Source: Bifidobacterium callitrichidarum
Lineage (GTDB): Bacteria > Actinomycetota > Actinomycetes > Actinomycetales > Bifidobacteriaceae
Length of the DNA stretch: 64,000 nt
Direction of reading: 5' to 3'
Assembly: GCF_003129905.1 (NCBI RefSeq)
Contig: NZ_QFFM01000006.1
Location: 62,001 to 126,000 of the forward strand
This document shows, in pieces, positions 26,167-34,073 of this stretch (the stretch's first letter is position 1; every line of letters starts with the position of its first letter). The translations under genes and the position numbers were made by a program. Under the pieces are notes generated by a model. It was given only the letters and a program-made list of their open reading frames with translations. It made no database searches and was not told where the DNA came from.

Positions 26167-27453
26167 TCACAAATCCAGCCAACTTGCAGCATCGTCGTAG
26201 GCCATAATGATGCGTTTGCGGTAGTCCTCGATGAACTGCTGTGCTCCGATCAATGCGATGGCATCGTGATTGGACTGGACCGCGGACTCGAATGCGTCGG
26301 GGAGCCTCTGCACCAGGGTTACGAATCGGTGGATGATTTGGTCCCTGTCCATATTCATTCGAACGGCGAAGCGTTCCAGATGCTTGCGTCTAAGCTGCAG
26401 TAGGTTCCGCCGTCCCCCGATATTCATCGCCAGTGTGGCACTGGCAGCAAGTCTGCCATGTCCGAGATAGGGGAATATGGAAGCAAGGTCGTAGAGTGGT
26501 GCGAGCTGTACGGATTCCCCATCGAGCAGTAGCGAGTAGTTTTTCGCATGGCTGTCCGTGGCCCCGAGCAGATAACTTACCAGGATTCCATCAACAAAGG
26601 CCCTGATATTGCTTTCTGCCTGACCGGGTAGTCCATGTGTGCGGAGCATTGTCGCGTACGCTTCCGAAGTAGGGCCATTATGTTCCTCGTATTTCAACGA
26701 AGCCGGAAGCCCGAGTGCTTGGGTGAAGTCTTCTTGATGCAGCGCCTGTACCCGTCCGTCATCAGTGATTCGGCGATCATACCGTTCACTGATGATGGCG
26801 GGAACGTCGCTGAACAATCGGAATTCGGTATTGGCCACGCGCAGTCCCAGGGCTGTGGCGACGCGCATGGTGAGATGCTCGTCGAATGCCTGCAGGGGGA
26901 GCGTGGTGATGCCGGGTTTGATGATGTGCGTGGTGCGGGCGATGCCGTTCGTGATGTACCAGGAACCGTGGTGCAGCCTGAGAGCGATTTTGCCTTGCTG
27001 CCCGGCAATGGACCAGTGTTCCGCTGCCGTAGCCGGTTGCAGACCGGTGGGTGCTGCGGCCCGAAGGCGCGCGGCGATTTCGGCGTCGCTGATGGGGATG
27101 AGTGAGTCGTTTTCAACCGGCAGCTGTGGCGTCGCGGATAGTCGAAGGGCGCCGGTGGCATCGAACCCGATGGCTTGCAGAAGATCGAATGCGGCAGTCG
27201 AACGAGCATGATGCAGACGAGCAGCTTCCTCCCGTGCTTGGGGTGATTCCGGCACAAGGGCTTCGAGGAAATTCTCCGGAACTTTGCCAACGTGCTCGTT
27301 CTGAATGAGTGGCATGGATAACGATATCGGCGTTGGATTGCTCGCCCATCGGTAATCATCTCTATACCGAAAGCGCACTGTGCCATTGACATCTTTAAGG
27401 AATTCCCCGATTGGGGTTTCTCCAAGAAACGCATACAGGATATCGTCGCTCAT
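26167..27453 (-). CDS. hipA: HipA-family serine/threonine kinase toxin
   Basis: Toxin kinase of a HipBA-type module; E. coli HipA phosphorylates glutamyl-tRNA synthetase and causes growth arrest. The protein (428 residues) has the N-terminal HipA domain (YAFLGETPIGEFLKD), the autophosphorylated Ser region HWSIAGQQGKIALR (near 157), the catalytic loop GATDSHAKNYSLLL (DxHxKN) and the metal-binding APLYDLAS. All catalytic residues appear intact, so the toxin is probably functional. The ATG at 27451-27453 follows the hipB stop by 5 bases; a second ATG (27463-27465) would overlap hipB. Codon use and GC look lower than in the flanking purine and tRNA genes, consistent with transfer. Confidence 0.9.
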   Translation of the reverse strand: MSDDILYAFLGETPIGEFLKDVNGTVRFRYRDDYRWASNPTPISLSMPLIQNEHVGKVPENFLEALVPESPQAREEAARLHHARSTAAFDLLQAIGFDATGALRLSATPQLPVENDSLIPISDAEIAARLRAAAPTGLQPATAAEHWSIAGQQGKIALRLHHGSWYITNGIARTTHIIKPGITTLPLQAFDEHLTMRVATALGLRVANTEFRLFSDVPAIISERYDRRITDDGRVQALHQEDFTQALGLPASLKYEEHNGPTSEAYATMLRTHGLPGQAESNIRAFVDGILVSYLLGATDSHAKNYSLLLDGESVQLAPLYDLASIFPYLGHGRLAASATLAMNIGGRRNLLQLRRKHLERFAVRMNMDRDQIIHRFVTLVQRLPDAFESAVQSNHDAIALIGAQQFIEDYRKRIIMAYDDAASWLDL

Positions 27454-27458
27454 AATGG

Positions 27459-27698
27459 TCACCATTCGTATGACTTGGTGGGGTGCGGCGTCTTGCGTAC
27501 GTCCAGTGATAGACCCAGTGCGGAAAGCATATTGAGAATAGTGGCGAAGCCTGGATTGGGTACCCTGCCGTGCTCGAATTCGATGAGCCAACGTCGGGAT
27601 ACGCCAAGCTTTTCAGCCATTTCGGTTTGGCTGATGCCTTGCCGCTGCCGTTCGTTCTTGAGCAATTGCGCGTATTCGCCGCTAGTCATTACCAACAT
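27459..27698 (-). CDS. hipB: HipB-like antitoxin, XRE-type helix-turn-helix
   Basis: A 79-residue antitoxin and autorepressor. The helix-turn-helix is RQGISQTEMAEKLGVSRRWL followed by IEFEHGRVPNP. The first ATG (27696-27698) has no ribosome site, since its upstream base is already in the palindrome at 27699; an ATG three codons in (27687-27689) is an alternative. It directly precedes hipA on the same strand. Three palindromes upstream are its likely operators. Confidence 0.9.
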   Translation of the reverse strand: MLVMTSGEYAQLLKNERQRQGISQTEMAEKLGVSRRWLIEFEHGRVPNPGFATILNMLSALGLSLDVRKTPHPTKSYEW

Positions 27699-27772
27699 GT
27701 GAAAAATATATCACATAGCGCATGGTCTGTGCAATATATTGCACTTTCGTCATGATGTGCAGAATATTGCAC
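27699..27772. promoter_or_regulatory. Three palindromic operators upstream of hipBA
   Basis: Three 16-bp sites of one family: GTGAAAAATATATCAC (27699-27714), GTGCAATATATTGCAC (27729-27744, a perfect palindrome) and GTGCAGAATATTGCAC (27757-27772). Centres are 30 and 28 bases apart, close to three helical turns, so HipB dimers would sit on nearly the same face. Site 1 touches the hipB start codon. Autorepression by HipB on multiple operators is established for E. coli; here it is inferred. Confidence 0.75.
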
Positions 27773-27885
27773 TACCACTTCGGCAGCAGCACCTGCAGCG
27801 AGAAGATACCAGCGTCGTCGCTGACGGACAGCGTGCCGCCGTACTGCTGGGCATGATTCTGTGCAGATACGGACCTGATATAGCC
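27772..27885 (-). pseudogene. 3' remnant of a GHKL sensor histidine kinase gene
   Basis: Read on the minus strand, about 36 codons end at TAG 27772-27774 and encode RSVSAQNHAQQYGG, then TLSVSDDAGIFSLQVLLPKW. This is the last part of a GHKL kinase ATP-binding domain, comparable to the end of the LytTR-partner kinase at 20.6 kb (YGGTLTI... ending in LTVLIPR). No start or remaining kinase sequence is present: the hup terminator lies on one side and the hipBA operators begin on the other, with operator 3 overlapping the stop. It is a scar of a lost two-component gene. Confidence 0.75.
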
Positions 27886-27894
27886 CCGCACATA

Positions 27895-27930
27895 CAAAAG
27901 AACCCCAACCGTCATGGTCGGGGTCCTTTT
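27895..27930. terminator. Terminator of hup
   Basis: ACCCCAACC (27902-27910) pairs with GGTCGGGGT (27916-27924), one mismatch, flanked by AAAAG on the left and CTTTTC on the right, so it can work on both strands. It lies 30-60 bases past the hup stop. Confidence 0.8.
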
Positions 27931-27961
27931 CGTCTCGTTACTGCTCGCTATGAGCGAAGGG

Positions 27962-28243
27962 TCACTCGGTGACGGCCTTCTTCAGCAGGGAGCCGGCGGA
28001 GATGCGCACGCCGTAGGAAGCCGGGATGTTGATGGTCTCGCCGGTGCGCGGGTTGCGGCCGGTGCGAGCGGCGCGCTTGACGCGCTCAGCGGAGAAGAGA
28101 CCAGTGAGCTTCAGGCCCTCGCCGGACTTCAGAGCCTCGACGAACACGTCCTGGAAGGCGTTAACGGCAGCCTCGGCCTGGGCCTTGGTCAGGTTGGACT
28201 TCTGGGCGATCTTCGAGACGAGATCAGACTTGTTGTATGCCAT
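27962..28243 (-). CDS. hup: DNA-binding protein HU
   Basis: A 93-residue nucleoid protein that bends DNA as a dimer. It shows the HU pattern: helical body MAYNKSDLVSKIAQKSNLTKAQ, LTGLFSAERVKRAARTGRNP with the DNA-embracing arm, and PRTGETINIPASYGVRISAGSLLKKAV. It lacks the long Lys/Ala-rich tail of mycobacterial HU. It is monocistronic, with its own terminator. Confidence 0.96.
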   Translation of the reverse strand: MAYNKSDLVSKIAQKSNLTKAQAEAAVNAFQDVFVEALKSGEGLKLTGLFSAERVKRAARTGRNPRTGETINIPASYGVRISAGSLLKKAVTE

Positions 28244-28606
28244 AAAGCATCCTTCTTGGGTCAGGGGACAAGCACTGCCGCTTGTCCGCGTTCATCACAT
28301 GATGATAGCGCATGCACCTGCCTAAACCCGCATTTTATAAGGCTTTTCACATCTTTTTTCCGTGAAATCGGCCCGAAATGAGCACGATTCGACCGGTAAA
28401 CGGAAGATGAACCACGGTACAGCCTGATATGGATCCAGTGAGGTGCGGATTTGTTGACGATTCACCGGATTTTGGCACAAAACCAAGGTTTTCGTCACCT
28501 TGGATATAGCATCGGGCAGTCACGCAAGGCGATTGCGCCGGATTGTCATGCGTAACCGCCTCCACCGACCAGGCCGTCACACCCTGGCATACACTGGCAT
28601 GCTCCG
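28244..28606. other. Intergenic region upstream of hup
   Basis: 363 bases between hup and the YbhN-type gene. The part nearest hup (28244-28340) should hold its promoter; a TCATCACATGATGATAG imperfect palindrome lies near 28293-28309. I see no gene or RNA in the rest. Confidence 0.5.
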
Positions 28607-31147
28607 TCACACCAGATTGCGCTGGTCCAGCCACTTCATGGCGGCCGCGCCCAGCGGCACCCTGAGCCAGTAGAACACCACGCGATGCAGCAGCGTGGCG
28701 GACAGCGCCACGCCCTGCGGCACGCCCACCGCCACGAACGCGAAGGTCAGCGCAGCCTCCACACCGCCCAGACCGCCCGGAGTGGGCACCGCGGAACCGA
28801 GGGCGTAGGCCAGCATGAACACGAACGTCGTCTCGATGGGGTTCGAGGAGTAGCCGAAAGCCTGCAACGCCGCCCAGAACGCCAGACCGGTGGTCACGTT
28901 CTGGAACAGCGCGCCCAGACAGCTCACCGTGAGCTCGCGCGGCTGCGAAAGCACGTCCAGCAGCTGGTTGATATAGGTCTTAGCCAACGGCATCAGACGC
29001 CCGGTCACCCAATGACGCAGCGGCGGGATCATCATCGCCACACTCACCACGGCCACCACCGCGCCCAGCACGATGACCAGCGTATTCGTCGGAATCGCGC
29101 CGGTGAACATGTTGCGGCCGGTGAACAGGCCGATGAGCACCAGAATCGCGAAGTACACGGCATAGTAGACCACCAGCGCGGCGCTCATGATGGCACTGGC
29201 CTGGGTATTTCGATAGCCGGACTTGCGCAGGAACTGCAGGTTCACGAAGGAGGGGCCCACGCCCGCCGGCATGGACACCGTGGCGAAGCCGCCGGCCACC
29301 TGGCTCATGAACACGCCCATATTGTCCCGCCGGTCCGAATCCATCAGCGCGCCCAGCGAGACGGAGGAGCCGATCCAGCCGCAGACGCCGAAGGCCATCA
29401 CCACCAGTGCCATCACCGGGTTGGCGTTGGTGATGGCGGCGATGATCTCCTCGGGCTTGAGCTGAGTGAAGACCACCACCACGGCCACGATGACCAGTAG
29501 CATCGTGATCATCGAGCGCCAGGAGAATCGCGCCAGCGTCACCGGCTCGGCCTGTTCGGCCACCTCCTCATCCATCAGAGCGTTGATGCCGCCGCGCAGC
29601 GAGGCCAGCAGCTGCTTGTCCCAGGTGTCCAGCGCGCGGGAGGGGGAGGGGATGGCCACCTTCTGGATGAACGGCGCCAAGGTCACCAACACGGTGTCTC
29701 CCCAAGCCTCTCGGGCGGCGGCGATCGCATCGTCCACGCCGATGAGTGCAGCGAACAGTACCAGCAGCTGCACCTTGTCCAACGCGATATTGGCCGGTGC
29801 GGAGGCGTTGTCGCCGTTGAGCCAGCCGGCAATCACCGCCGTGCCGTCGTCCAGCCGGGCCAAAGTGTCCGGGGTGATGCGCCGATGCGTGTATCCGCGA
29901 CGGTTCGCCACCGAAAGGTAGCGCATGTACGCCACCGCGTCCGACTTGGTGAGGGTGCGCAGATTGGCCGGCAGCTCGATGGTGTGCGCGTCCAGCACCA
30001 GAATGGCCGACTCGTCCGTGTCAGCGATGCCGTAGGGGGCGGGGGCTGGCAGCTTGATGTTATGCAGGCCCAGCAGCATCGCGAGATGATGTTGCACGGC
30101 CTCGCGCACGGAACGGTCGCGCCTGATGGACACGCTGGTGAAGCGCGCCCAGTCCCACAGCTGCTTGAGGTATCCGGCCGTATGGGTCTGCGCGTCGATC
30201 ACCGAGACGATGAAGCGACGTCCGTTCGTGGTCTCCAGATCGTAGATACGCGAACCTTCGGCCAGATCGTCGTCCAAGGTGGCGGCCAGCGAGCCGTGCC
30301 CGGCCAGCGCGGGTTCCTGATGACGGATGAGCGAGGCCGTATCCAGTCCGATGCCCTTGAGCGCGGCCACCAGATCGGCGCCCCACACGCCGGTGTTCTG
30401 CGTGCCCATGAGGAAGCGGACGAGCATGCCCACCGTGCGTCCCGCGGCCAGCGAGATCAGCATGCCGGTGACCGAATGCCAGGACAGCATCACCATCACC
30501 GCCGCCGTGATGTACAGGATGTTCCAGCTCCACTTCACGCTGGAACGGATGCGTCGCGGCCCGGCCACGGTCAGGAAGGCGGCCATGCCGGCGTAGATGT
30601 CCGGCAATAGTCCCGAGCCGAACGTGGTGGTGGCCGAGATCAGCGCCACGGGCAGGGTGCGGTCGTTGAGACCGCTGATGAGTAGAGAGACGCCCCAGAC
30701 CGTGCCGTATCCGGCGAACATGGTGAGCGCGGAGACTGCTGCCTCCAGCCAGGCGCGTGTCAGCAGCAGCTGGCCCAACACCATCACCACGATCACGATG
30801 GTGGACAGCTGGGTGAGCACGGTGGAGGGAATGTCAGCCAGCCAGTTGATGGCGCGGGCCGCGGTGTGCGCATCCGACTCCATGCCTCGCGTCATGCCGC
30901 CCAGGTAGACAGCGAACACCATGACCACTGCAGCCATGAGCAGGGAGAGCCCGGCGCGCGTCAGATCGGCGAAGTCGCGTGTACGGCGCGGTGCCACATC
31001 CTCGATGATGGGCCCGGCGGGGCTTTCATCCTGCTGCGGGTTCGGCTGCCGGTCCCCTAGCACGTTCTGCGGTTCGTCCTGCCGGGGATTCTTTGTCTGT
31101 TCGTTCACTGGGGACTGCTGATCACTGGCCATGGGTTGCTGTCGCAC
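28607..31147 (-). CDS. Large YbhN/LPG-synthase-type membrane protein with internal kinase-like domain
   Basis: An 846-residue membrane protein. Residues 1-60 are Gln/Asn/Pro-rich and probably cytoplasmic. An N-terminal membrane block (about 65-240) precedes a soluble domain (about 280-530) with a kinase-like look: a nucleotide-pocket-like segment (RRFIVSVIDAQ), HHLAMLLGLHNIKLPAP and YTHRRITPDTLARLDDGTAVIAGW in place of HxD...DFG. A second membrane block (about 550-846) carries the UPF0104/lysylphosphatidylglycerol-synthase transmembrane signature (GVGPSFVNLQFLRKSGYR, AVPTPGGLGGVEAALTF). The actinobacterial fusion is probably involved in lipid or polyprenyl handling. The start is GTG 31145-31147 or ATG 31130-31132; neither has a clear ribosome site. 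Confidence 0.8.
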   Translation of the reverse strand: MRQQPMASDQQSPVNEQTKNPRQDEPQNVLGDRQPNPQQDESPAGPIIEDVAPRRTRDFADLTRAGLSLLMAAVVMVFAVYLGGMTRGMESDAHTAARAINWLADIPSTVLTQLSTIVIVVMVLGQLLLTRAWLEAAVSALTMFAGYGTVWGVSLLISGLNDRTLPVALISATTTFGSGLLPDIYAGMAAFLTVAGPRRIRSSVKWSWNILYITAAVMVMLSWHSVTGMLISLAAGRTVGMLVRFLMGTQNTGVWGADLVAALKGIGLDTASLIRHQEPALAGHGSLAATLDDDLAEGSRIYDLETTNGRRFIVSVIDAQTHTAGYLKQLWDWARFTSVSIRRDRSVREAVQHHLAMLLGLHNIKLPAPAPYGIADTDESAILVLDAHTIELPANLRTLTKSDAVAYMRYLSVANRRGYTHRRITPDTLARLDDGTAVIAGWLNGDNASAPANIALDKVQLLVLFAALIGVDDAIAAAREAWGDTVLVTLAPFIQKVAIPSPSRALDTWDKQLLASLRGGINALMDEEVAEQAEPVTLARFSWRSMITMLLVIVAVVVVFTQLKPEEIIAAITNANPVMALVVMAFGVCGWIGSSVSLGALMDSDRRDNMGVFMSQVAGGFATVSMPAGVGPSFVNLQFLRKSGYRNTQASAIMSAALVVYYAVYFAILVLIGLFTGRNMFTGAIPTNTLVIVLGAVVAVVSVAMMIPPLRHWVTGRLMPLAKTYINQLLDVLSQPRELTVSCLGALFQNVTTGLAFWAALQAFGYSSNPIETTFVFMLAYALGSAVPTPGGLGGVEAALTFAFVAVGVPQGVALSATLLHRVVFYWLRVPLGAAAMKWLDQRNLV

Positions 31148-31227
31148 CTGCCTTGACTGGATGTAAATCGTGAACTGGATGGTCGGGGAACCGAGTCGGT
31201 CGGGGAGTGCGGCCCGGAAAAGACGAA

Positions 31228-31268
31228 AGGCGCGAGCCCAGCGGGAATCACCGCACGGACTCGCGCCT
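31228..31268 (-). terminator. Terminator of purB
   Basis: AGGCGCGAGCCC (31229-31240) pairs with GGACTCGCGCCT (31257-31268) with one mismatch; minus-strand sequence beyond it is CTTTCGTCTTTTCC. It lies 17 bases past the purB stop. Confidence 0.75.
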
Positions 31269-31284
31269 GAAGGCTACGCTATCG

Positions 31285-32721
31285 TCAGCGGTCGAAGGCG
31301 ACGAGCTTCGAGGCCACGCCGGTGTACGTGGCCGGGGTCAGGGCCTTGAGGCGAGCCGCGGTTTCCGGATCGAAGGACTGCTGGTCGATGAACGCCTCGA
31401 CCTGTTCCTTGTTGATCTCGTGGCCGCGCATAAGCTCCTTGACCTTCTCGTACGGCTTGTCCATGCCCGGCAGGCCCCTGAGCTCGCAGGCGCGCATGGC
31501 GGTCTGGATGGGCTCGCCGAGCACCTCCCAGTTCTCGTCCAGCTCGCAGGAGATTACGTGGTCGTTCGGGTGGATGGACTTGAGACCGCCCATCAGGTTG
31601 TACAGGGCCAGCTGGGAGTAGCCGAGCGCGGAGCCGATGTTGCGCTGCGTGGTCGAATCGGTCAGATCGCGCTGCCAACGGGACTCCACCAGCGTGGCGG
31701 AAAGGGTGTCCAGCAGCGAGCAGGAGATTTCGAAGTTGGCCTCGGCGTTCTCGAAACGGATCGGGTTCACCTTGTGCGGCATGGTGGAGGAGCCGGTGGC
31801 GCCCTTGACCGGCACCTGGGCGAACACGCCGCGGGAGATGTACATCCACACGTCCACGCACAGGTTGTGCATGATGCGGTTGGCGTGGGAGACGGTCGAG
31901 TACAGCTCGGCCTGCCAGTCGTGGGATTCGATCTGCGTGGTCAGCGGGTTCCAGGTCAGGCCCATGCGGTTGGTGACGAACTCGCGGGAGACGGCGATCC
32001 AGTCGACGTCCGGACAGGCGGCCAGGTGGGCGCCGAACGTGCCGGTCGCGCCGTTGATCTTGCCCAGGTACTCCTGGTTCTCGATGTGCTTGAGCTGACG
32101 GTTCAGACGGTAGACGTAGACGGCGAGCTCCTTGCCGAGCGTGGTCGGCGTGGCCGGCTGGCCGTGGGTGAGGGAGAGCAGCGCCTTGTCCTTGTATTCT
32201 TCGGCCTTTTCAGCAAGGTGGTCGATGATCTCCTTGAACGCCGGGGTCCAGACGTTCTCCATGGCGTTCTTCACGCAACGGGCGATGGAGAGGTTGTTGA
32301 TGTCCTCGGAGGTGCAGGCGAAGTGCACCAGGGTCTTCAGGGCGTCGTTGATGTTCGTGAGCTCGGCCGGGGCCTTGTCGATCTGGTCGTCGATGTAGTA
32401 CTCCACGGCCTTCACGTCGTGATGGGTCACGGCCTCATGTGCGGCGTGCGCGGCGATGCCCTCGGCGCCGAAATCCTCGGGGATGGCACGCAGGAAGGCC
32501 TTCTCCTCCTCGGTGAACGGTTTGACGCCGTCCACGACGGGCTGGTTGCCGTTGCCCTCGAAGCCGTTGGCCAAGAGGATCATCCACTCGACTTCGACGC
32601 GCATGCGCTCGCGGTTCAGGGCGGGCTCGCTCAGGTATTCCACGAGCGGGGCGGTGGCGTTGTGGTAACGGCCGTCAAGCGGGGTCAGTGCGATTGCGGG
32701 GGAAATATCGGTAAGCTTCAT
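31285..32721 (-). CDS. purB: Adenylosuccinate lyase (PurB)
   Basis: Cleaves SAICAR and adenylosuccinate, releasing fumarate, in purine synthesis. The 478-residue protein carries the fumarase-superfamily signature GATGSSTMPHKVNPIRFENAEANF (near 290; catalytic Ser loop), CTSEDINN (near 140) and SLTHGQPATPTTLGKE (catalytic His, near 190). It resembles the E. coli-type enzyme rather than the shorter Bacillus type. TAGGAGATT precedes the ATG at 32719-32721. It is divergent from the response regulator at 32806 and away from purE-purK. Confidence 0.95.
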   Translation of the reverse strand: MKLTDISPAIALTPLDGRYHNATAPLVEYLSEPALNRERMRVEVEWMILLANGFEGNGNQPVVDGVKPFTEEEKAFLRAIPEDFGAEGIAAHAAHEAVTHHDVKAVEYYIDDQIDKAPAELTNINDALKTLVHFACTSEDINNLSIARCVKNAMENVWTPAFKEIIDHLAEKAEEYKDKALLSLTHGQPATPTTLGKELAVYVYRLNRQLKHIENQEYLGKINGATGTFGAHLAACPDVDWIAVSREFVTNRMGLTWNPLTTQIESHDWQAELYSTVSHANRIMHNLCVDVWMYISRGVFAQVPVKGATGSSTMPHKVNPIRFENAEANFEISCSLLDTLSATLVESRWQRDLTDSTTQRNIGSALGYSQLALYNLMGGLKSIHPNDHVISCELDENWEVLGEPIQTAMRACELRGLPGMDKPYEKVKELMRGHEINKEQVEAFIDQQSFDPETAARLKALTPATYTGVASKLVAFDR

Positions 32722-32805
32722 AATCTCCTAGGGTACTTCCAGCCGTGAACCGGTGGTGTCGCGCCGTCAAACGCCAAGAACCGGTGGTTGTACGCTTAGG
32801 GGACT

Positions 32806-33786
32806 ATGGGCAATGCGCGAATACTGGTGATCGAGGATGATGCGGACATCAACGAGGTGGTCTGTACGCGGCTGATGAAGGCCGGGTTCCTCTGTACGGC
32901 TGCGTATTCCGGTTCGGAGGCGCGGTTGTTGCTGGATCGTGGTGTCGATTCCGCGGCTGCGCAGGGCAGCGTGGCGGACGGGAAGATGACAGTGACTGAC
33001 ATACAACCGGTTGACTCTGCGGGTGCGCGGGGCGGCATAGCGGATGGGAAGACGACGGTGACTGACGCGCGGCCGGTCGATTCCGCCGGTGCGAGGGGAA
33101 TCATGGGCGGCGACGGACGTTGTGCATACGATTGCATCGTCACTGACCTCATGCTGCCCGGCCTCAGCGGGGAACGACTGGTCGCCGAGCTGCGCGAACG
33201 CGGCGCCGGCGTGCCGATCATCGTGATTTCCGCGCGGGACACCGTGGCCGATCGCGTGGCGCTCCTGAAACTTGGAGCTGACGACTACCTCGTCAAGCCA
33301 TTCGACTTGGACGAACTAGTGGTCCGTGTCCAAGCGCAGCTGCGTGGCCGCGGCTACGGGCACGGACATGCCGGCGTCGGTATGGCGCAATCCGGTGCCG
33401 GCATTCCTCGGCCCCCTCTGACGAGGGGGCTGTCGGCGCAGCCGACTGGGGGAGAGACCACCCCCGCAACCGCAGTTAACAATCAGCCGTCCCTCCTCAC
33501 CGCCGGCCGATGGACCCTCGACCCGGCCGCCCACGTTTTCGCCATCGACGGTGAGCCAATACCCCTCACCAACACGGAATTCAGCATCATCGAACTGCTC
33601 ATGGACCATCCCAACACGGTCTTCACCAAACAGCAGGTATACGAGTTGTGCTGGAACGAGCCGTACATGGTGGACGACAACACCGTTACTGCGCACGTGA
33701 GCAAGATCCGCGCCAAATTGAAGCCCTCCGGTACCGAAACCTACATCAAAACCGTCTGGGGACTCGGTTTCAAACTCGACGTGTAA
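32806..33786 (+). CDS. OmpR-family response regulator with repeat-derived insertions in receiver and linker
   Basis: A 326-residue regulator, about 95 residues longer than its family. The receiver starts normally (ILVIEDDADINEVV), but residues 47-104 are an insertion before the phospho-acceptor Asp114 (CIVTDLMLPGLSGE). The insertion contains two and a half tandem 22-residue units of the type VDSAGARGGIADGKTTVTD, period 66 bp (32944-33102). The conserved Lys is in DYLVKPFDLDE (164). The linker (about 180-230) includes 17 residues encoded by a dispersed hairpin module (33408-33457), then a normal winged helix (TNTEFSIIELLMDHPN; VTAHVSKIRAKL). It probably controls the ABC transporter downstream, with the kinase at 35905 as partner. 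Confidence 0.9.
   Translation: MGNARILVIEDDADINEVVCTRLMKAGFLCTAAYSGSEARLLLDRGVDSAAAQGSVADGKMTVTDIQPVDSAGARGGIADGKTTVTDARPVDSAGARGIMGGDGRCAYDCIVTDLMLPGLSGERLVAELRERGAGVPIIVISARDTVADRVALLKLGADDYLVKPFDLDELVVRVQAQLRGRGYGHGHAGVGMAQSGAGIPRPPLTRGLSAQPTGGETTPATAVNNQPSLLTAGRWTLDPAAHVFAIDGEPIPLTNTEFSIIELLMDHPNTVFTKQQVYELCWNEPYMVDDNTVTAHVSKIRAKLKPSGTETYIKTVWGLGFKLDV
33408..33457 (+). repeat. Dispersed GC-rich hairpin module read in frame inside the response regulator gene
   Basis: GGCCCCCTCTGACGAGGGGG followed by CTGTCGGCGCAGCCGACTGG is a clear member of the intergenic module family (2279, 6419, 39659, 49358). Here it encodes PRPPLTRGLSAQPTGGE in the interdomain linker without breaking the frame. Confidence 0.85.
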
Positions 33787-33810
33787 GCAAGGCGGCGCAT
33801 GATGTACGCA

Positions 33811-33928
33811 AAACCCTCACTATGTTTGCGTAATCGGCGGGCAGCCGCAAACATAGTGACGGTTTATGCGGTCTAATCATCACTATGTTTGCGCATGGTT
33901 CGTCATCACGCAAACATAGTGAGGGTTT
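33811..33928. repeat. Two-hairpin array with 20-bp perfect outer inverted repeats
   Basis: CACTATGTTTGCG occurs four times in alternating orientation: 33818-33830 (+), 33846-33858 (-), 33881-33893 (+), 33909-33921 (-). This gives two 41-base hairpins repeated every 63 bases. The outermost arms extend to 20 perfect base pairs (33811-33830 and 33909-33928). It lies 24 bases after the response regulator stop, upstream of the ABC operon. Confidence 0.85.
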
Positions 33929-33962
33929 CCGGACCGCCGGCCGATGTGCCACTGACCGTCAC

Positions 33963-34017
33963 ACTTTCGCAAGACTTTCGTGAGACTTATGCGAGCACTG
34001 CGCGAGCGTTGCGCAAG
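33963..34017 (+). promoter_or_regulatory. Five 11-bp direct repeats upstream of the ABC transporter, likely response-regulator operator
   Basis: Five contiguous 11-bp units: ACTTTCGCAAG, ACTTTCGTGAG, ACTTATGCGAG, CACTGCGCGAG and CGTTGCGCAAG. They share a TTTCGCGAG-like core with one-helical-turn period. Phased direct repeats of this kind are typical binding sites for OmpR-family regulators. The array ends 56 bases before the ABC ATPase start, and TACGGTAGAC downstream could hold the -10 box. Confidence 0.7.
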
Positions 34018-34073
34018 AACCATTCCGTACGGTAGACCCCATCAACGCACGATGGAAGTGAAAGGAGCGCACG

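Noticed and set aside
28347-28634. Short gene between hup and the YbhN-type gene
   Set aside because: The 95-codon frame has no ribosome site, overlaps the 3' end of the larger gene and shows no domain features.
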